A stretch of DNA of 64,000 nucleotides from Nautilus pompilius (GCA_018389105.1 JACATO010000982.1:340001-404000), one strand, 5' to 3'. Counted from the stretch's first letter, positions 49,101 to 60,224 are shown. Notes: generated by a model from the letters alone, not told the origin. Made by a program: numbers and translations.

Positions 49101-52100
49101 TTAGCAGACTGAAGACATGGATTTTTCCTGGGCTGCCATGTTGTCATTTTCTTTTTTTTTTTTAATTGTGCAATGTCTTTTAGAGCGTCACAGAGAAAAT
49201 GTTGCTTTTGCATATCATGTGTGAATGAGATATTGAAGATCCCTGTAGAAAGGGAGGAATTATTCGAATCAGGGGAGTTCAGGTCAAGAACTGTATTTGC
49301 CAGAAGTAGCAGCAGGAATCTGGAATGAATATAAACATCACAAGCTTCAAAGAGAGAATAAGAGAGATGCCGGTTTCTTCATGTTTCTGCTGGATGGAAA
49401 CATCTCATCTTGCATAGCTTTTAGTAGCTGATGATGATGTGACTTAAAACACATTTCTTTAATTCTGTAATTTGTTGGTCTTCAAGCTCATTCATTGTTG
49501 TAAATGTTCTTTCTATCCAAAGGCTCTGTCTGCATGCTGATGGACATTTATTTTTAGTATATATAATAAAGATCCTATTATCAGAAGGAAGCAAGAATGT
49601 TTTGCCATGTCATAGCATTTCTGAAGGATGCCAAAAGGACATTTTTTAGTATTTATGAGGAATATCTGAAGGAGCTACAGAAATACAGCCTTCACACAGA
49701 CTCTTATTTCATTATGTAAAGAGCTGTAATGGGGGAAAACTCTTCTATTGGAGAACTATTTTTTATTTGGTCTCAACATTATCTATTTCAGATAAGGGAT
49801 TTGTGTGTGTGTGGTGGGAGTTGGGTTTCTTCTTATACTGTAACAGAGCAGAAGATATTTCCATGAGTCTCCACTTACAAGAGGATTCCAAACAGAGACA
49901 TTTTTACTTTTAAACCTAAACTTGAAAGTAGATTATGAAGTATATTAATAGATAAAATCGCTGACATGCAGCTTGAAGTAAGCCTCCCCCAAGTTGTAAA
50001 ATTTATTGGTTTCAAAACAAACAGTGTAAATTATGCATTTAAGTATCTTCAGACATCTCAGAACCTTTCATTAGCTGATTTTGTGTAGCCTATATTCATA
50101 ATTTGATTTCCTGTTTCTAAGGATACAAAATTACACCACAAATGGTCTTATTCTATCTTATTTATAGAGAAACTGGCTCGCCTTGATAATGTTGTAAGAA
50201 AATCATGACAGTTTAATTAATTTCATTGAAATTAATGCAGTATTTTTAGCAAAATCCATTTGAATTTTATATGCTTAGAAGTTTTTTTTCAACTGAATAG
50301 ACTAAAGGATAAGGCTGACTTGTATCTTTTTTAAAAACGAATTAAGTGGACAGAAAAGCAAGTCTCCAGTTTTTTGTTGGATATGTCTTTATAACACTAC
50401 TTTTTTTTAAAGTTAAATTCTGAATCTATTTGTCTTAAAAAAGGAAAAGGTTCTGAATGGGTGTCCATAGAATTTAGATCGCTTTTCCAATGTTTGTTTA
50501 AACAAAGATATTTTACATTGCTTGAGGTTGCAAAAGTACATCTGTGAAAGACTGCTGAGTACATACAGTGCTGGACAAAAGAGTTGGGACACTTGCTGTG
50601 AAATTGTTATTTGAGCTCTCTTGTTTTTACATTTGCATACAGATAGCCATCCTATTGTCCATAAGTTGTATAAAACATGCCTTTACAATGTGTAAAAACA
50701 ACGAATGTCATATGCATATCTGTTGTCTGGGAAAAATATTTGAATTAACATAGTCAAATTTGTACCGCGACAAAAGAGTTGGGACAATGAACAAAATCTG
50801 TGCATACATTTATTCCCCTCAATATATTCATTTTTAAAGGATCAAATGAGTAGAATCACATCATCTAAGACCATTTAAGATCATTTTTGCACCATGCCTG
50901 GCAAGACAACGTCGTCTGAAATCAGAGATTTGATAGTTGATCACCACCAAGAAAATCTATCTTGTCAGGAGATAGCTGATCGAGTCAGTAGCCCAAAAAG
51001 CACTATAAACCGTATTCTGAAGCAGTACAAGGAGACCGGAAACACGAAACCAAAAATGTGAATCAGAAGACCACAAAAATGTGATGACAAAATGGATCAA
51101 CTCATTTGTCGCAAATCCAGTGCCAATTGTTTCCTGACATCGATGGCCATTGGAGCCTTCCTGAGTGGAGTGAATGTCTCCAGTCGCACTATTCAACACT
51201 GTCTATGCGAGGGGAATCTCTTTGGATGAATTGCCCAGAAAAAGCCATTGATCAGCAACAAGAACAGGCGCATCTGCATAGCATGGGCTAAAGTGCACAA
51301 AAACTGGACCAAAGTTCAATGGGCTAGAGTTCTTTTTTCCGACGAAATGATGATCATGTGCATTCACAGTGCTGGCTGAGTATAGGTTTGACGTTACTAT
51401 GGTGAAAAATACAATATAAAGTGCACCCAACCGACAGTACAGGCCAGAGGAGGATCGTTGATGGTCTGGGGTATATGAGCTCAGCGGGACCAGGCCCCTT
51501 CAAGTTGTTCAGGGGCAGAGCAGCCGCCCAGACATACTCCAATTTACTGAGGGATGTCATCATCGACTCTTCCAGAATGACAATGCCCCAATCCACACCA
51601 CCAGAATCGTCACTTCCCTCACCACCAAACTAGGAATAGATGTCATATGCTGGCCGCCCCAAAGTCCAGATCTCAACCCAATAGGTGGCCAAACAAGAAT
51701 CTCAACCAAGACCAATTCTGGCAGGCCGTCGAGAAAAGCTGGCAGGAAATGGTCAATTCTGACTGCTTTTGTTTGGTTGAATCCATCCCCTGTCGTTGTT
51801 GAGAAGTAATCAAAAATCACGGATACGCCACCCACTACTAGTCAATTGATCATTTCCATGCATTTGTTCAATTGTAATTTGGAATGTTGAAAAATATTTA
51901 TGGTTTTGCTCACTGTCCCAACTCTCTTGTTGCGGTACAAATTGGACATTGCCAATTCAAATATTTTTTCCAGAGAATATGTAAATATATAGCATGTGTT
52001 GCTTTTATACATTGTAAAGTCATGTTTTGTGCATATAGTAAACAATGTGATTGGTATTTAAATGCATTTGTTAAAACAAGGGAGCTCAAATATCAATTTC

Positions 52101-55100
52101 ACAGCAAATGTCCCAACTCTTTTGACCAGCACTGTAGTTCGAATTTCCTGACTGAGAAAAGAAAATAAAAAATCCAAAGAAAAATTCTGATTTAGCAATG
52201 TCAACAAGGTGAATAAATGGACCAGTAACTGGTGTACACTTAGCTTATTGAATTTTGAGGCTGCCATGTAAAAGTGATATTGGCTCTTATAGTGTTCCAA
52301 GTTTGGGTGGGTAGTGGGAAGGAGAAGAAATTTGTTCTAACTTTTTCTTTGAGAGCTCTACAATGAGGTTAGGACTAAATGACAAGAAAATTGAAGTAGA
52401 AATCATGTTTATTTAAAAACAATGCTTTGGAAAATGTGTGGTCTGTACTCTGACATTTCTATAATGTGTCAGGTCGTGCTGTGTTTATTGTTTGATTGAA
52501 TCTAGAAAATGCCTTTTGTGTATTCAATTCTGCTGTTTGTTTATTTATTTTTTTGTTGTAATGACTGCATCTTTCATGTAATAGTCAACATTTCTAAATA
52601 CGGATGAAAACCAGTTTTGTTTTTTGGCCTTCCAGTAATAGTGATGAGGATAATAGTAAGAAATCTACCTCATTTCAACAGAACTTAAGAGTAACAGAAT
52701 ATAAGTAAAAATTATATATTACCGTTTTTTATTCTGGTGTCTAATTTTCTCTAAATAGACATGGAAACTTAATTGTGGAAGAATTCAAACTAAATATATC
52801 TTTGGTTATGAATGGTTTTTTCATGCTTATTTGTTTTATGATGATAATGTTGATGATAAAGTATAATTCATTTGTTTTTACACCCACACAAATTTTGGCT
52901 TTCTAGTGATGTCTCTACATTTACAAAACAGCTCTTCCTCTATTAAGGTTAGTGCACCACTTACACACACTCAATTTTGGAAAGATTCAAACACACCTGA
53001 ATTCATACACGTTACCAATGTTTTTGCACATTTTATAATTCATATTCTTCTTAATAAGGGTAATGTTTCAATGCTTATGGTGTTTCAAAAGCCACTGCCA
53101 TGGCCCCACATTCAGAATTATTGTCATGTTGCACACTCAAAACGTTGAATTATTATTTTCTTTGTTCTGAAGCTTGCAGGTATCATGCTATCAATTGCAT
53201 ACTTGAACTGAAAGTCGTACAGTCTGACAGTTGAATGGTTGTCCTTCCTAAGTGTTGCTAATGGTAACCCAGTGATTTTGGTTGACATGTAAAGATTGAC
53301 TGAAAGCCTTTTCCATTCAAGTTTTGCTGCAGCCCAACAGTTTTGAAGCCACTGATGTGTGTATTGTTCATGTGTTCATCATTTATCTGTTGTGTGGGAT
53401 CATGTTTTTTCTCATTTGACATGCTATCAGTCAATTGTGTCTTCATTGACAGTAATTAGTAAATTTCAGGTTCTTTTTCTTACAATACAACATACAACTT
53501 AACAAACACTTCTGCAACAACACAACTTTTAAAATTCATTTTGGAGATTTATTTTCAGTGCTTGCTTTTAGGAATGCTAAGTTATCTCGATTTACCATCA
53601 CTTCTGTATATGCCAGCAAGTCACCACAATCCCAAAGTCACAACCTAAAATATCATATTGCTTGTCTACTCCTCAAACTTTAACCACTCTTGGTTCAAAT
53701 ATAGGCAAGGCCAGCTCTTCCTGCATGTTTTAGCCATTGTACCACTGCATCATACTTTATGTGATTATTGAAGTTTGTGAATTCAATAATGATTGCATAT
53801 AATTCATGTGTCATCTCTTGTGTTTCATCCAAAAAAATGACAGCTATATGCACATTGCACTGTATACGTAGTATCTGATATCATTCTTTATAATTGGGAA
53901 ATCATACAGCATGATTGTAAAATTGTGCTCAACAGTATTATATTCATCTTTGTTATCCGCTTGAACTGATAAAGTTCAATTTATTATAAATATTCAACAT
54001 CTGGAACAGTTCTGTAGCATCTAAAATGTTAGTAGACCACTGGTTTATATTTTTGCTTTTAGCTTAATACATTCAGGTAATTTTGGTAATAAAAACCTAA
54101 ATTAATTTCTTTTTTATTTGAGGACAGAAGTTAATATAAATTGTGTTACAATAAAGAGAACAGTCTACATCATTCGAAGATAACTCAGTGGATTTGCCTG
54201 TTTTATATAAATGCTAGAAGGTTAGTAATCAAATATTGTTAAATAAATATAAAATTTATTTGATTTTAGGAAGTTTGAAGTAGTCTTGATTTTCACTGTT
54301 TCTAATTTCCAGTCTGATTATTTTCTCATAGTAGAGGTTTGAATGCAAATTAAATGTTTTTCTCCATGGTTCACTTTTAGTTAATGGACTGTAGCAGTAT
54401 ATACAAGTAATCTGCGCTTTCTCTATTACAATTGCCCCACCTACTGTTGGCTATGCGCGCTTAACACTTATGTATGTTTTGCTTTCTTTTTACATTTTTT
54501 GTATTCCTAATCAAAGATTTGCTGTTGAGGGATGTCATTTGTGAAATAATTTACATACCTTTAGAATTGACTAAGCTGTATGGAAATAAATTTAATGTTT
54601 GCAGCTTTCATTTCAGTTTCTCCAGTCAGAACTAAATCCAAAAAGAGCAAGAAGAAAAGAAAAAGAATGTCAGATTACTCTGGCTCAGGTATGTAGTTTG
54701 TCTCTCCCTCTCTCTTTAATATTAGCTTTCATTGAAGTATTGTTCAAATCTGTCGTTTCTGTAAAGTTGCATTGGAAGTCATTTTATATTTTGCGTGTGC
54801 AAGATCTAAGAGTTTGGCTAATTGCACCATTTACTTTCATTCTTATTATCTATTCTGGACCATCACTCCTTGGTGATGCATTTTCAGTAGGAATATGATC
54901 TATCATTTTGGTTTTTGTTGTTGTTTTTTTTTTTATTTTCAAAACTTAAAATAGCAATCTGAAGCATACGATGTCTGTCCAAAAAGAAACCAAACTTTTT
55001 AAAAAACAAATTTATTGCTTTAGTTACAATTTAATTAGACTTCTCCACCGTTGATACACCGCTCCCAACATTTTTTCCAGTTTTGCAATGCGTCCTGGAA

Positions 55101-57003
55101 CGCGTTTTCAAGGATAGTGCACAGTTCTCATAGCAAATTTTCTTCGATCTCTTTTATCATCTGAAATTGGTGACCTTTCAGGGTGGATTTCAACTTTGGG
55201 AAGAAAAAAAACGTCCGCAGGGGCCAGATCCGGAGAGTAGGGTTAGGGCAGAAACGATCAAAGAGCTCCTGACTGACTGTGACTCGGTTCTCTTTTTGTT
55301 CATCTGTCAGCAGACGCGGCACCAATTTTGCGTCTACACGATGCATGTTCAATTTTTCTTTTAAAATCATGTGGCACGAACTCTTACAGATACCTACTTC
55401 TTCGGAAATTTCACAGACAGTCAGGCAACGATTTCCACAGATCACAGCACGCACTTTCTCAATGTGATTGTCGTCCATTGTCATGGAAGGTCGTCCAGAT
55501 TTGTGATTGTCTTCGGTGTTCTTCCCGATTTGAAACACTGGCACCACTCGTGACATTGCGTACGGCTCAAACAATCCCACCCATAGGCCTGTTGCAACAT
55601 CAGGAAAGTCTCCATGAAAGTTTTTCCCAATTTGAAACAGAATTTCACACAAACACGTTGCTCTTCAAGATCCTTTATTGTTCAACTTGCAACAAATTGC
55701 CAAGTGCACTAAACGTACATTCACTCCAGTGCGTGTAGATCGGTGACTAACTAACGTGGCGTGATGCAGCTACTATTATACTGAAGGTCAAGGTCACTGA
55801 TACACAGCACTGCAGTCACGAGCACGCTGTGCCGGCTGGTTGGTGTGTTGTTTTAAAAGTTCAGTTTCTTTTTGGACAGACCTCATACATTATTAGGGAA
55901 GGCATTTGGCTGGCATAACATGCTTGTACACCAGAGCAGTGACCTCTGTAACTCATCTTTTCTGGTGGACTTCCTTAATGGAGTTGGAGTTATGAGAGGG
56001 TCTGGGTGTTCTGACTCTAAGGCAGGTCTTTTCAACATGAACCTGTACAGGTTGACCCAGTTGGTCAGCAGTAGGGCTGCATATTCTACTACAAACTGCA
56101 GAGGTACCCAGCCCCACAACCCTGTGGTGGGACAGAGGATCACAAAGATGATCAACTATTATATACATTTAAAAGGAAAAAAAATGCTGAAATGAGAAAA
56201 TAACTGCATTTACTAAGCAGATCTTTTAATATATCAAATTTTAGAAATGATAAGATGGCAGCTTTAATGAACTTTATTTCACAGAATATATTTACTGATA
56301 ATATATTTAAAAAAAAAAAAAATTGATGGGCATGTCAAAAACAGTGGCAGTCCATTTTAGGAAATAATTTTGTAACATAGTAGCAACAGTTTGAAATTGA
56401 TGGAGTATCTTTTCTAAAGTTTGGATGAAGGCTGTTTTTCATACAATGGGGTTAACACGATTTGTAACAAGATGGTGTTCACTGTTTCTGATTGTTCTGG
56501 GTGTCTGGAAAATGAGGTGGTCTCTCCTGTGGGTTTTCTCTCACTCCCATGACTAGAAAAGTCAGTGTTGTCAATTATGTCTGTTCTCACATTACTGTTG
56601 TGTACAGCAGGGGAGTATCAGAAGAGGAAGCAATAACTAGGTTCAGTCTTAACTACTTCTCTTTGCAGACCACAGATCCAAGTGGAAGAAAAGGGAACAC
56701 TCAGAGGATGGCCTTGGTATGTACAGAAACAATGTACCCACATCTCAGCAGAGTACCAGCACCAGGATTTCTGCAGACGAGTCCGACAGGACTGCTAATA
56801 CTAGTGTGGACTTTGACAGGTCATTGCTCGTGAAGGAAAAGAAGAAAAAACACAAAAAGAGATCTGAACCAATAAGGCAGGATGTGTGTGGCTTTCTGAA
56901 TGGATATGATCCACCATTAGAGACAGCTGAGTATTTGAGGCTGAACGATTTTCCAAACAGATCCACATCAAAAAAGAAAAAAAGAAAACATGCAGATGAC
57001 TAA
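33900..57003 (+). CDS. POLR1G: POLR1G (RPA34.5/PAF49), RNA polymerase I subunit, 8 exons
   Basis: Eight plus-strand exons join in phase into about 354 residues. POLR1G pairs with POLR1E/PAF53 as the TFIIF-like dimerisation module of nucleolar RNA polymerase I and supports rRNA gene transcription. Recognition rests on three family blocks: ELWLIKAPCDF (exons 2-3; human ELWLIQAPADF), LSGEKVITKGK with KKHEIC (exons 3-4), and the exon 6 segment MPEGLQIRYKPFGS, matching the IPPGLRPRF region. The tail (exons 7-8) is the basic Lys/Arg-rich segment typical of the family, with KSKKSKKKRKR and a final SKKKKRKHADD. Human has a far longer Lys-rich repeat tail, so this protein is short. A polyadenylation signal AATAAA is at 57193. 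The first exon is the least certain part. Confidence 0.88.
34340..35800 (-). pseudogene. hAT-family transposase relic in POLR1G intron 1
   Basis: Minus-strand pieces in order: ATG near 35793 (MSSKNTKVTIEKKPPLKAIR), a core piece at 35586-35359 with CVVGIGCPAPILHNCIQNG, a middle piece near 34870-34800 (WVKPFDELDCFDW), and a C-terminal dimerisation piece at 34689-34351 with VENVLSLINAQWTKERNRLM. These match hAT proteins of the ZMYM/ZBED-like kind. At least six stops or frame breaks occur. It is distinct from the relic at 20.7 kb, which has a different motif set. Confidence 0.75.
35827..35846. promoter_or_regulatory. Palindromic double E-box
   Basis: CACGTGAC-CCAC-GTCACGTG: two perfect inverted 8-mers around a 4-base spacer. 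Each half is an extended E-box of the kind bound by USF/TFE/MITF-type bHLH-Zip proteins. It lies just upstream of the hAT relic's start and may be that element's promoter or part of its terminus. Confidence 0.6.
35946..36073. repeat. Inverted repeat, 30-base arms
   Basis: ATTAGAATAGAAT(T)GCTTAAGAGG at 35946 and its near-perfect complement ending at 36073, with about 64 bases between. It may be a tiny MITE or a folded transcript element within POLR1G intron 1. Confidence 0.75.
36674..36704. repeat. (TC)n microsatellite
   Basis: About 15 TC units with a single interruption, next to the MITE at 36716. Confidence 0.9.
36716..36991. mobile_element. hAT MITE with perfect 8-bp target duplication
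   Basis: 276 bases bounded by CAGGGGCGGACTGAG and CTCAGTCCACCCCTG inverted repeats, with CTCGAAAG directly duplicated at 36708-36715 and 36992-36999. Internal GGGCCC/GCCCGAGGGCC repeats occur near both ends. The perfect duplication indicates a more recent insertion than the other MITEs. No coding capacity. Confidence 0.95.
37740..37878 (+). repeat. Dispersed direct repeat, copy 2
   Basis: Same orientation as copy 1 at 32920, sharing AAATCCTAAATACTCGTCAA and CGATACGTAATCATCGTGGC. Differences are scattered substitutions and small indels. Sequences outside the 137-139 base unit are unrelated. Confidence 0.88.
37879..39600. other. POLR1G intron 1, coding-like but unassigned block
   Basis: Less AT-rich than the surrounding introns, with short open stretches on both strands but no stable frame or recognised domain. 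It begins exactly where direct repeat copy 2 ends. An old retroelement or processed sequence is possible; I cannot name it. Confidence 0.35.
39725..39854 (+). CDS. POLR1G: POLR1G exon 2
   Basis: Acceptor after a long T/C tract (…CTTTCCTTGATTAG), donor GAT|GTAAGT, phase 0 at the end. Codes an acidic lead (EPVDDLSQEASE) and the diagnostic NSELWLIKAPCD. A second possible acceptor lies six bases on and keeps the frame. Confidence 0.85.
40850..41115 (-). mobile_element. tRNA-derived SINE copy in POLR1G intron 2
   Basis: Contains TTCATTTTTAGATGTGGGAG, GCTGGTGAAGAAGCG, AGAAGAAACCTTGCC and CAAACTCAGGCCCTTAA in the family order. The right end stops inside the B-box part, so the tRNA head is truncated. 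Confidence 0.7.
42049..42123 (+). CDS. POLR1G: POLR1G exon 3
   Basis: Acceptor CATTTCAG, donor AAG|GTAAAT, 25 codons in phase 0. Codes FDIFRLSGEKVITKGKQKLK, matching the F-x-x-x-x-LSG-x-x-I-x-KGK block of the dimerisation domain. Confidence 0.85.
42198..43313 (+). mobile_element. Degraded Tc1-like element
   Basis: Ends ACTAGCTGGACACTTTATTA (left) and TAATAAAGTGGCCAGC (right) are imperfect inverted repeats, flanked by TA-containing sequence. The interior keeps transposase fragments, including the late motif region LNVIEHL*DELER and a VDLCHVVSHAIQTKGG tail. Many stops and frameshifts are present. It lies in POLR1G intron 3. Confidence 0.8.
43314..44519. other. POLR1G intron 3, nothing further recognised
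   Basis: AT-rich intronic sequence; includes a short GT-rich run right of the Tc1 end. No exon evidence apart from exon 4. Confidence 0.4.
44520..44567 (+). CDS. POLR1G: POLR1G exon 4
   Basis: Acceptor CTTCTTCAG, 16 codons (KEKKHEICSLENSDLK), then AAG|GCAAGT, a GC donor of strong consensus otherwise. The exon supplies the segment equivalent to human KRHRYRVLSS, so skipping it would remove a core strand. Confidence 0.75.
44568..46248. other. POLR1G intron 4 (GC-AG)
   Basis: Starts GCAAGT and ends TTATTATAG. No mobile element or other gene recognised inside. Confidence 0.55.
46249..46303 (+). CDS. POLR1G: POLR1G exon 5
   Basis: Acceptor TTATTATAG, donor GCAG|GTATGA, 55 bases ending in phase 1. 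Codes CEDFSIILPDDKGKRRIA, a strand-turn-strand fit to the dimerisation barrel. Confidence 0.78.
46805..47160 (-). mobile_element. tRNA-derived SINE, near full length, POLR1G intron 5
   Basis: Right end, read on the minus strand, gives GGTGGCTCAGTCATTACACC (A-box-like) and GCCCAAGCTTCAATCCTC (B-box-like), the tRNA head. The body shows TTATTTTTAGATGTGGAGG, GTGCCTGAGGAAG and AGCTGGTGAAGAAAAG. The left end resembles the tail of the 27.6 kb copy. Confidence 0.75.
47869..48006 (+). CDS. POLR1G: POLR1G exon 6
   Basis: Acceptor TTTATTTGCAG, donor TCAG|GTTCTT, entered and left in phase 1. Codes VQPFKGQMEIVKCAKSV and MPEGLQIRYKPFGS, matching the GTLRI…IPPGLRPRF region of the human protein. Confidence 0.88.
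48007..50565. other. POLR1G intron 6, left part
   Basis: AT-rich intronic DNA with T runs and a short GT run near 49802. No exon or transposon end recognised. Confidence 0.45.
50566..52134 (+). mobile_element. Tc1-like transposon, CAGTGCTGGACAAAAGAGTT ends
   Basis: 1.57 kb with inverted repeats from CAGTGCTGGACAAAAGAGTT (50566) to its near complement ending 52134, flanked by TA. The motif GTTGGGAC appears twice on the left and its complement twice on the right, fitting the IR/DR plan of paired transposase-binding sites. It lies in POLR1G intron 6. Confidence 0.93.
50893..51840 (+). pseudogene. Tc1 transposase, broken
   Basis: Begins MPGKTTSSEIRDLIVDHHQE with the HTH (LSCQEIADRVSSPKSTINRI). 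A stop interrupts the GRPR-like hinge (KPKM*IRRPQK). The catalytic part keeps ARVLFSDEM, then QNDNAPIHTTRI and WPPQSPDLNPI, so the first two Asp are present, but the last motif is interrupted and several stops or frameshifts lie between. Confidence 0.85.
52135..54616. other. POLR1G intron 6, right part
   Basis: AT-rich intronic DNA without recognised exons, RNAs or element ends. Confidence 0.45.
54617..54688 (+). CDS. POLR1G: POLR1G exon 7
   Basis: Acceptor CATTTCAG, donor TCAG|GTATGT, phase 1 to phase 1. It codes a basic segment KSKKSKKKRKRMSDYSGS, likely a nuclear or nucleolar targeting signal. Confidence 0.8.
54969..55885 (-). mobile_element. Internally deleted mariner element
   Basis: 917 bases with inverted repeats containing GTCTGTCCAAAAAGAAAC near both ends, flanked by TA (54967-54968 and 55886-55887). 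Typical mariners are about 1.3 kb, so about a third is missing. It lies in POLR1G intron 7. Confidence 0.92.
55128..55652 (-). pseudogene. Mariner transposase with catalytic core deleted
   Basis: The frame runs through a glycine/arginine hinge (HKSGRPSMT), the second HTH (LTVCEISEEVGICKSSCHMI) and the linker VPRLLTDEQKENRV up to the start of the catalytic domain, then jumps to the C-terminal block FFFFPKLKSTLKGHQFQ. The D,D34D residues between are absent. The deletion left the frame open. Confidence 0.85.
55890..56668. other. POLR1G intron 7, right part
   Basis: Contains a less AT-rich block at 55905-56160 with coding-like texture but no recognised protein, then AT-rich sequence to exon 8. 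Confidence 0.35.
56669..57003 (+). CDS. POLR1G: POLR1G exon 8 (last)
   Basis: Acceptor CTCTTTGCAG, 110 residues and TAA. It begins DHRSKWKKREHSEDGLG, then a Ser/Thr-rich stretch, KEKKKKHKKRSEP, and ends STSKKKKRKHADD. Two Lys-rich patches suit the family's charged tail. Confidence 0.85.
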
Positions 57004-57192
57004 TACCAGCTATTTTTAACTAAGATAATTAGTAAATATTATGTACACCGAATCTGATTTGTTGGTTTATTTTTCTTCTTGTGCTCGAAACCTTTGGTTG
57101 TATTAGCTGATAGAGGTAATATCTCACCTTCTAGGCCAGTACTCCTCTTGCCCTGACTAGATTGTCATAAAAACAAACTTAAAACCAGACCT

Positions 57193-57198
57193 AATAAA
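57193..57198 (+). terminator. Candidate polyadenylation signal of POLR1G
   Basis: AATAAA 190 bases after the stop codon, the first canonical hexamer seen downstream in the plus orientation. Confidence 0.5.
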
Positions 57199-57199
57199 T

Positions 57200-60050
57200 G
57201 AATGCCAAACAGTACATTGAAAAAAAAAGTTTTATTATATCCCAGTTTGCCTTTCAAAATATGGTAGGATACCTCTACCCAAGTGAAGATCATTAGGGTC
57301 TGGTGTAATCTGAGATGATGATAGTTCCAGGTGTTCAAATGAAACCTGGCTGAAATAGCATATCTGATTGTTTCTGGCCAGGTGTCATCTGAATGACCCC
57401 CAGTATATAGAATGCTGTCTCAGCATTTACTGATACTTCAAAGCAAACAAGCAAAAAAAAAACTTATCAAAATGCTTGATATTATACTCACTAGTGTTTT
57501 AGTTTTTAGCTTGCTTAAATATGCTGCTGAAAAATCTAGGTTCCATGGTGAAAACAATCTTTTACTTACTAAAATAACCAGTCACCATTATCCTAGATAT
57601 CTGTTGCTGTAGCAGGTGTGACCAGCACGTCTAATTAGGAAACTTTGTTAGTAAAGTAACTTAATTTACTCTATAAGTAATATAAAAAATTTTTTTTTAA
57701 AATAACTACATTGTTTATTTTATTGAAATTCTAGTAAATTTACACTTTTGATGCTTTTCAAATTTCTGGGTATTATAGCTTTTCTGTCATGGAAACATCT
57801 CTGGTCTAAACTAGGCAACTGTAACTGGAACCATATGGTGCTGGCCATTTTAGTGGCATGAGAGTTCTTTTATAATTAAAAATATTATTTACAAAGAGGT
57901 AGGCTGATTATAGCTTGGATATGTGTACAAGTGTATGAAAATTTAAAACCTCAAAATTTGGACATTTAATAAAATGGAAATTAAAAATTATTTTAAATTT
58001 CTTAAACAGGAAAAAAAAATCCATGCAATGATGTTTACAAATTTAAACTAATTTATTAAAATTCTGTAGTTTACTGAGGACCATTCATTCAATATTTTTT
58101 TGTTTTCTAATTCTGTAAATAACAGGAAAATAATTTATTGTGTGCATGTATATTTTTTAGTCAGAGATGACAATTTAGCAAACTTATTTCTAATATAAGA
58201 TTTTAATAGTAAATTTGTGCATGTATTTATAACTTCGTTTGATGAGTATCCAAAAAAAAAAAGAGTTCAAAACTGCTAGGAAAAAATAGTCTTCCCATAG
58301 TTGTCTTCCTTGGCATCATTTTGAGAAGCAATTCAGGAAAGATTCAGACAAGACTGGTTACATAATACTTCAGAAGAATGGCAACAGTCTTGAGTGATTT
58401 ATCAGGAACATTTTGAAATTCTTTTCAGTTCTCTTATTAAACAAAACTTTAATTTAACTAGGTCTGAGCTGTTTGTTTAGTGTCTTCCCGAAAGTTAAGA
58501 CTGCCCGACTTGGAACGCAGTCAAGATGAAGTTTTAATCCATAATTTATACTTTAGAATCATAACTCACTTGCTCTTAGTTTTAATAGACCCTTTTAACG
58601 TAAATAGTTTTTTCTTTATTTCATTTTTAATTTTCCTAACAACTGTGGCACTTCTGTTTTCAAACTGCTGAGCCCTAATTCTTATACCCTGGCCCCTTAG
58701 TCTGTTTTCAAAGTTGCTTTGGCCAAGCATGCATCTGCTTTCTTAATTTCAAGGTATGAGTTGGTTTTATTAAGTTTGATGTAAAAGCAATTGAAAGAAA
58801 AGTGAAACAGTTAACTAATGCATGTGGTTATAACGTGTGTAGCTTATTGAGAAATGAAAATCCTCTAAAGCCGTAACAAGGGTAGTGTATTGTCATGTTC
58901 CGTGTTTTACAATTGCCATCTGTGGCACCATTCAACCCCACTAAAAAAATACAACAGTATCAAGAAGAAACTATCCAAACTCTCTTCTGACTGATTTCTT
59001 TCTCATTTTAGTTTCTCTGTAAGTACATCTACTATGCACCAATTCTTTAAGCAGCAATCAGTTTTATGACTCTTTCAATTTTGCTGGACCAAAGATAAAA
59101 TGGAAAAGTATTGGAGATGTGTGTTTGGGCTTTTCCTTTCCCCCTGGTAATACATCAAACTGGTGAACCTACATTATTCATAGTATTACTACAAATGAGA
59201 TGATGGGAAAATAGCTTTGTTAGCAAGAGTGGATAGGACTGGGACTAATTAATGTGTTCCAATGATGCCAAAGATTGCTTCATACAAATTATATCTTCAA
59301 TATTAATGCCAAGCTATGGGCTTGCAAGTGTCTCTATGATGATGAATAGCCCTTTAAAATGTATTTATTTGCTTCTGACATTGCTGGAGAACCCTATAAG
59401 CTTAGTTCAATTTTTAAACAGCTGGTCTATGATTTTCAGGAATGTGAAGTCATACTTCTGTCATCCATGCGACATTTTCTTGCATGCTTAGTGTTTGTGA
59501 GGACTAAGCAGCTGTTGGTTTATTCCTCCCCCACTGTCTGCTCTGTCTGGATAACCAAGTTACTCTGCACTAGTTAGTCATCTTCTTTATGGTTTTATTT
59601 TACCTAGGATCTACCATTCTTGACATTGGTTAGACATCTGGAAGACTATGCAGCAGGTCAAGTGAATTGGGAAAGATACTGCTAACTTGGGGGCATGTTC
59701 ATAAAAGGCTTACCTGTTCATTAAGAGCCATAGGGAATTTGTCACCTACATGAACCAATATTTAAATGTATGTGTGTGTGTATATATATGTGTGTCAACT
59801 TTAGTTAATTGTGAATTTTTAAAAAATGGACAATTTGAGAGGATGCAGGACCAGTTAATTTTTTTTGTAAAAGTAAAGAGTAGTTTAATTCAATTTTAGT
59901 TACTATTTTCCAGAAAATGGGCGTATTTATAATTTATTTTAATGAGTTAGAGTATGCAAAAAAAACAAAACAAAAAAATTTCTTCAAAACTACTAGAAAA
60001 AAAGCCAAATCTTATTTTTTTAATTTGTTTTTTTTCTTCTTTAAACTGAA
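57200..60050. other. Intergenic DNA between POLR1G and MFSD5
   Basis: AT-rich with homopolymers and a short (TG)/(TA) run near 59768-59795. No supported gene. Confidence 0.45.
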
Positions 60051-60224
60051 GTTGCCTCCCTTTATTATCATCAATGTTGAAAAGTTGTCCAGGAAACGCA
60101 CTGGTTATGCGATACTTGAGAAGGATGAACCCTTAATGGGAGGTGGCCCCCTCAGGCACTCCAGACCTGTCACCACAAGACCTTTTCCGTCCTGTAGGGT
60201 GCGCTGAAAGACTAGTTGTACGCC

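Noticed and set aside
59917-60207. Possible exon with sequence KLSRKRTGYAILEKDEP
   Set aside because: No convincing acceptor and donor pair or family match; the frame crosses A/T homopolymers and then GC-rich promoter DNA.
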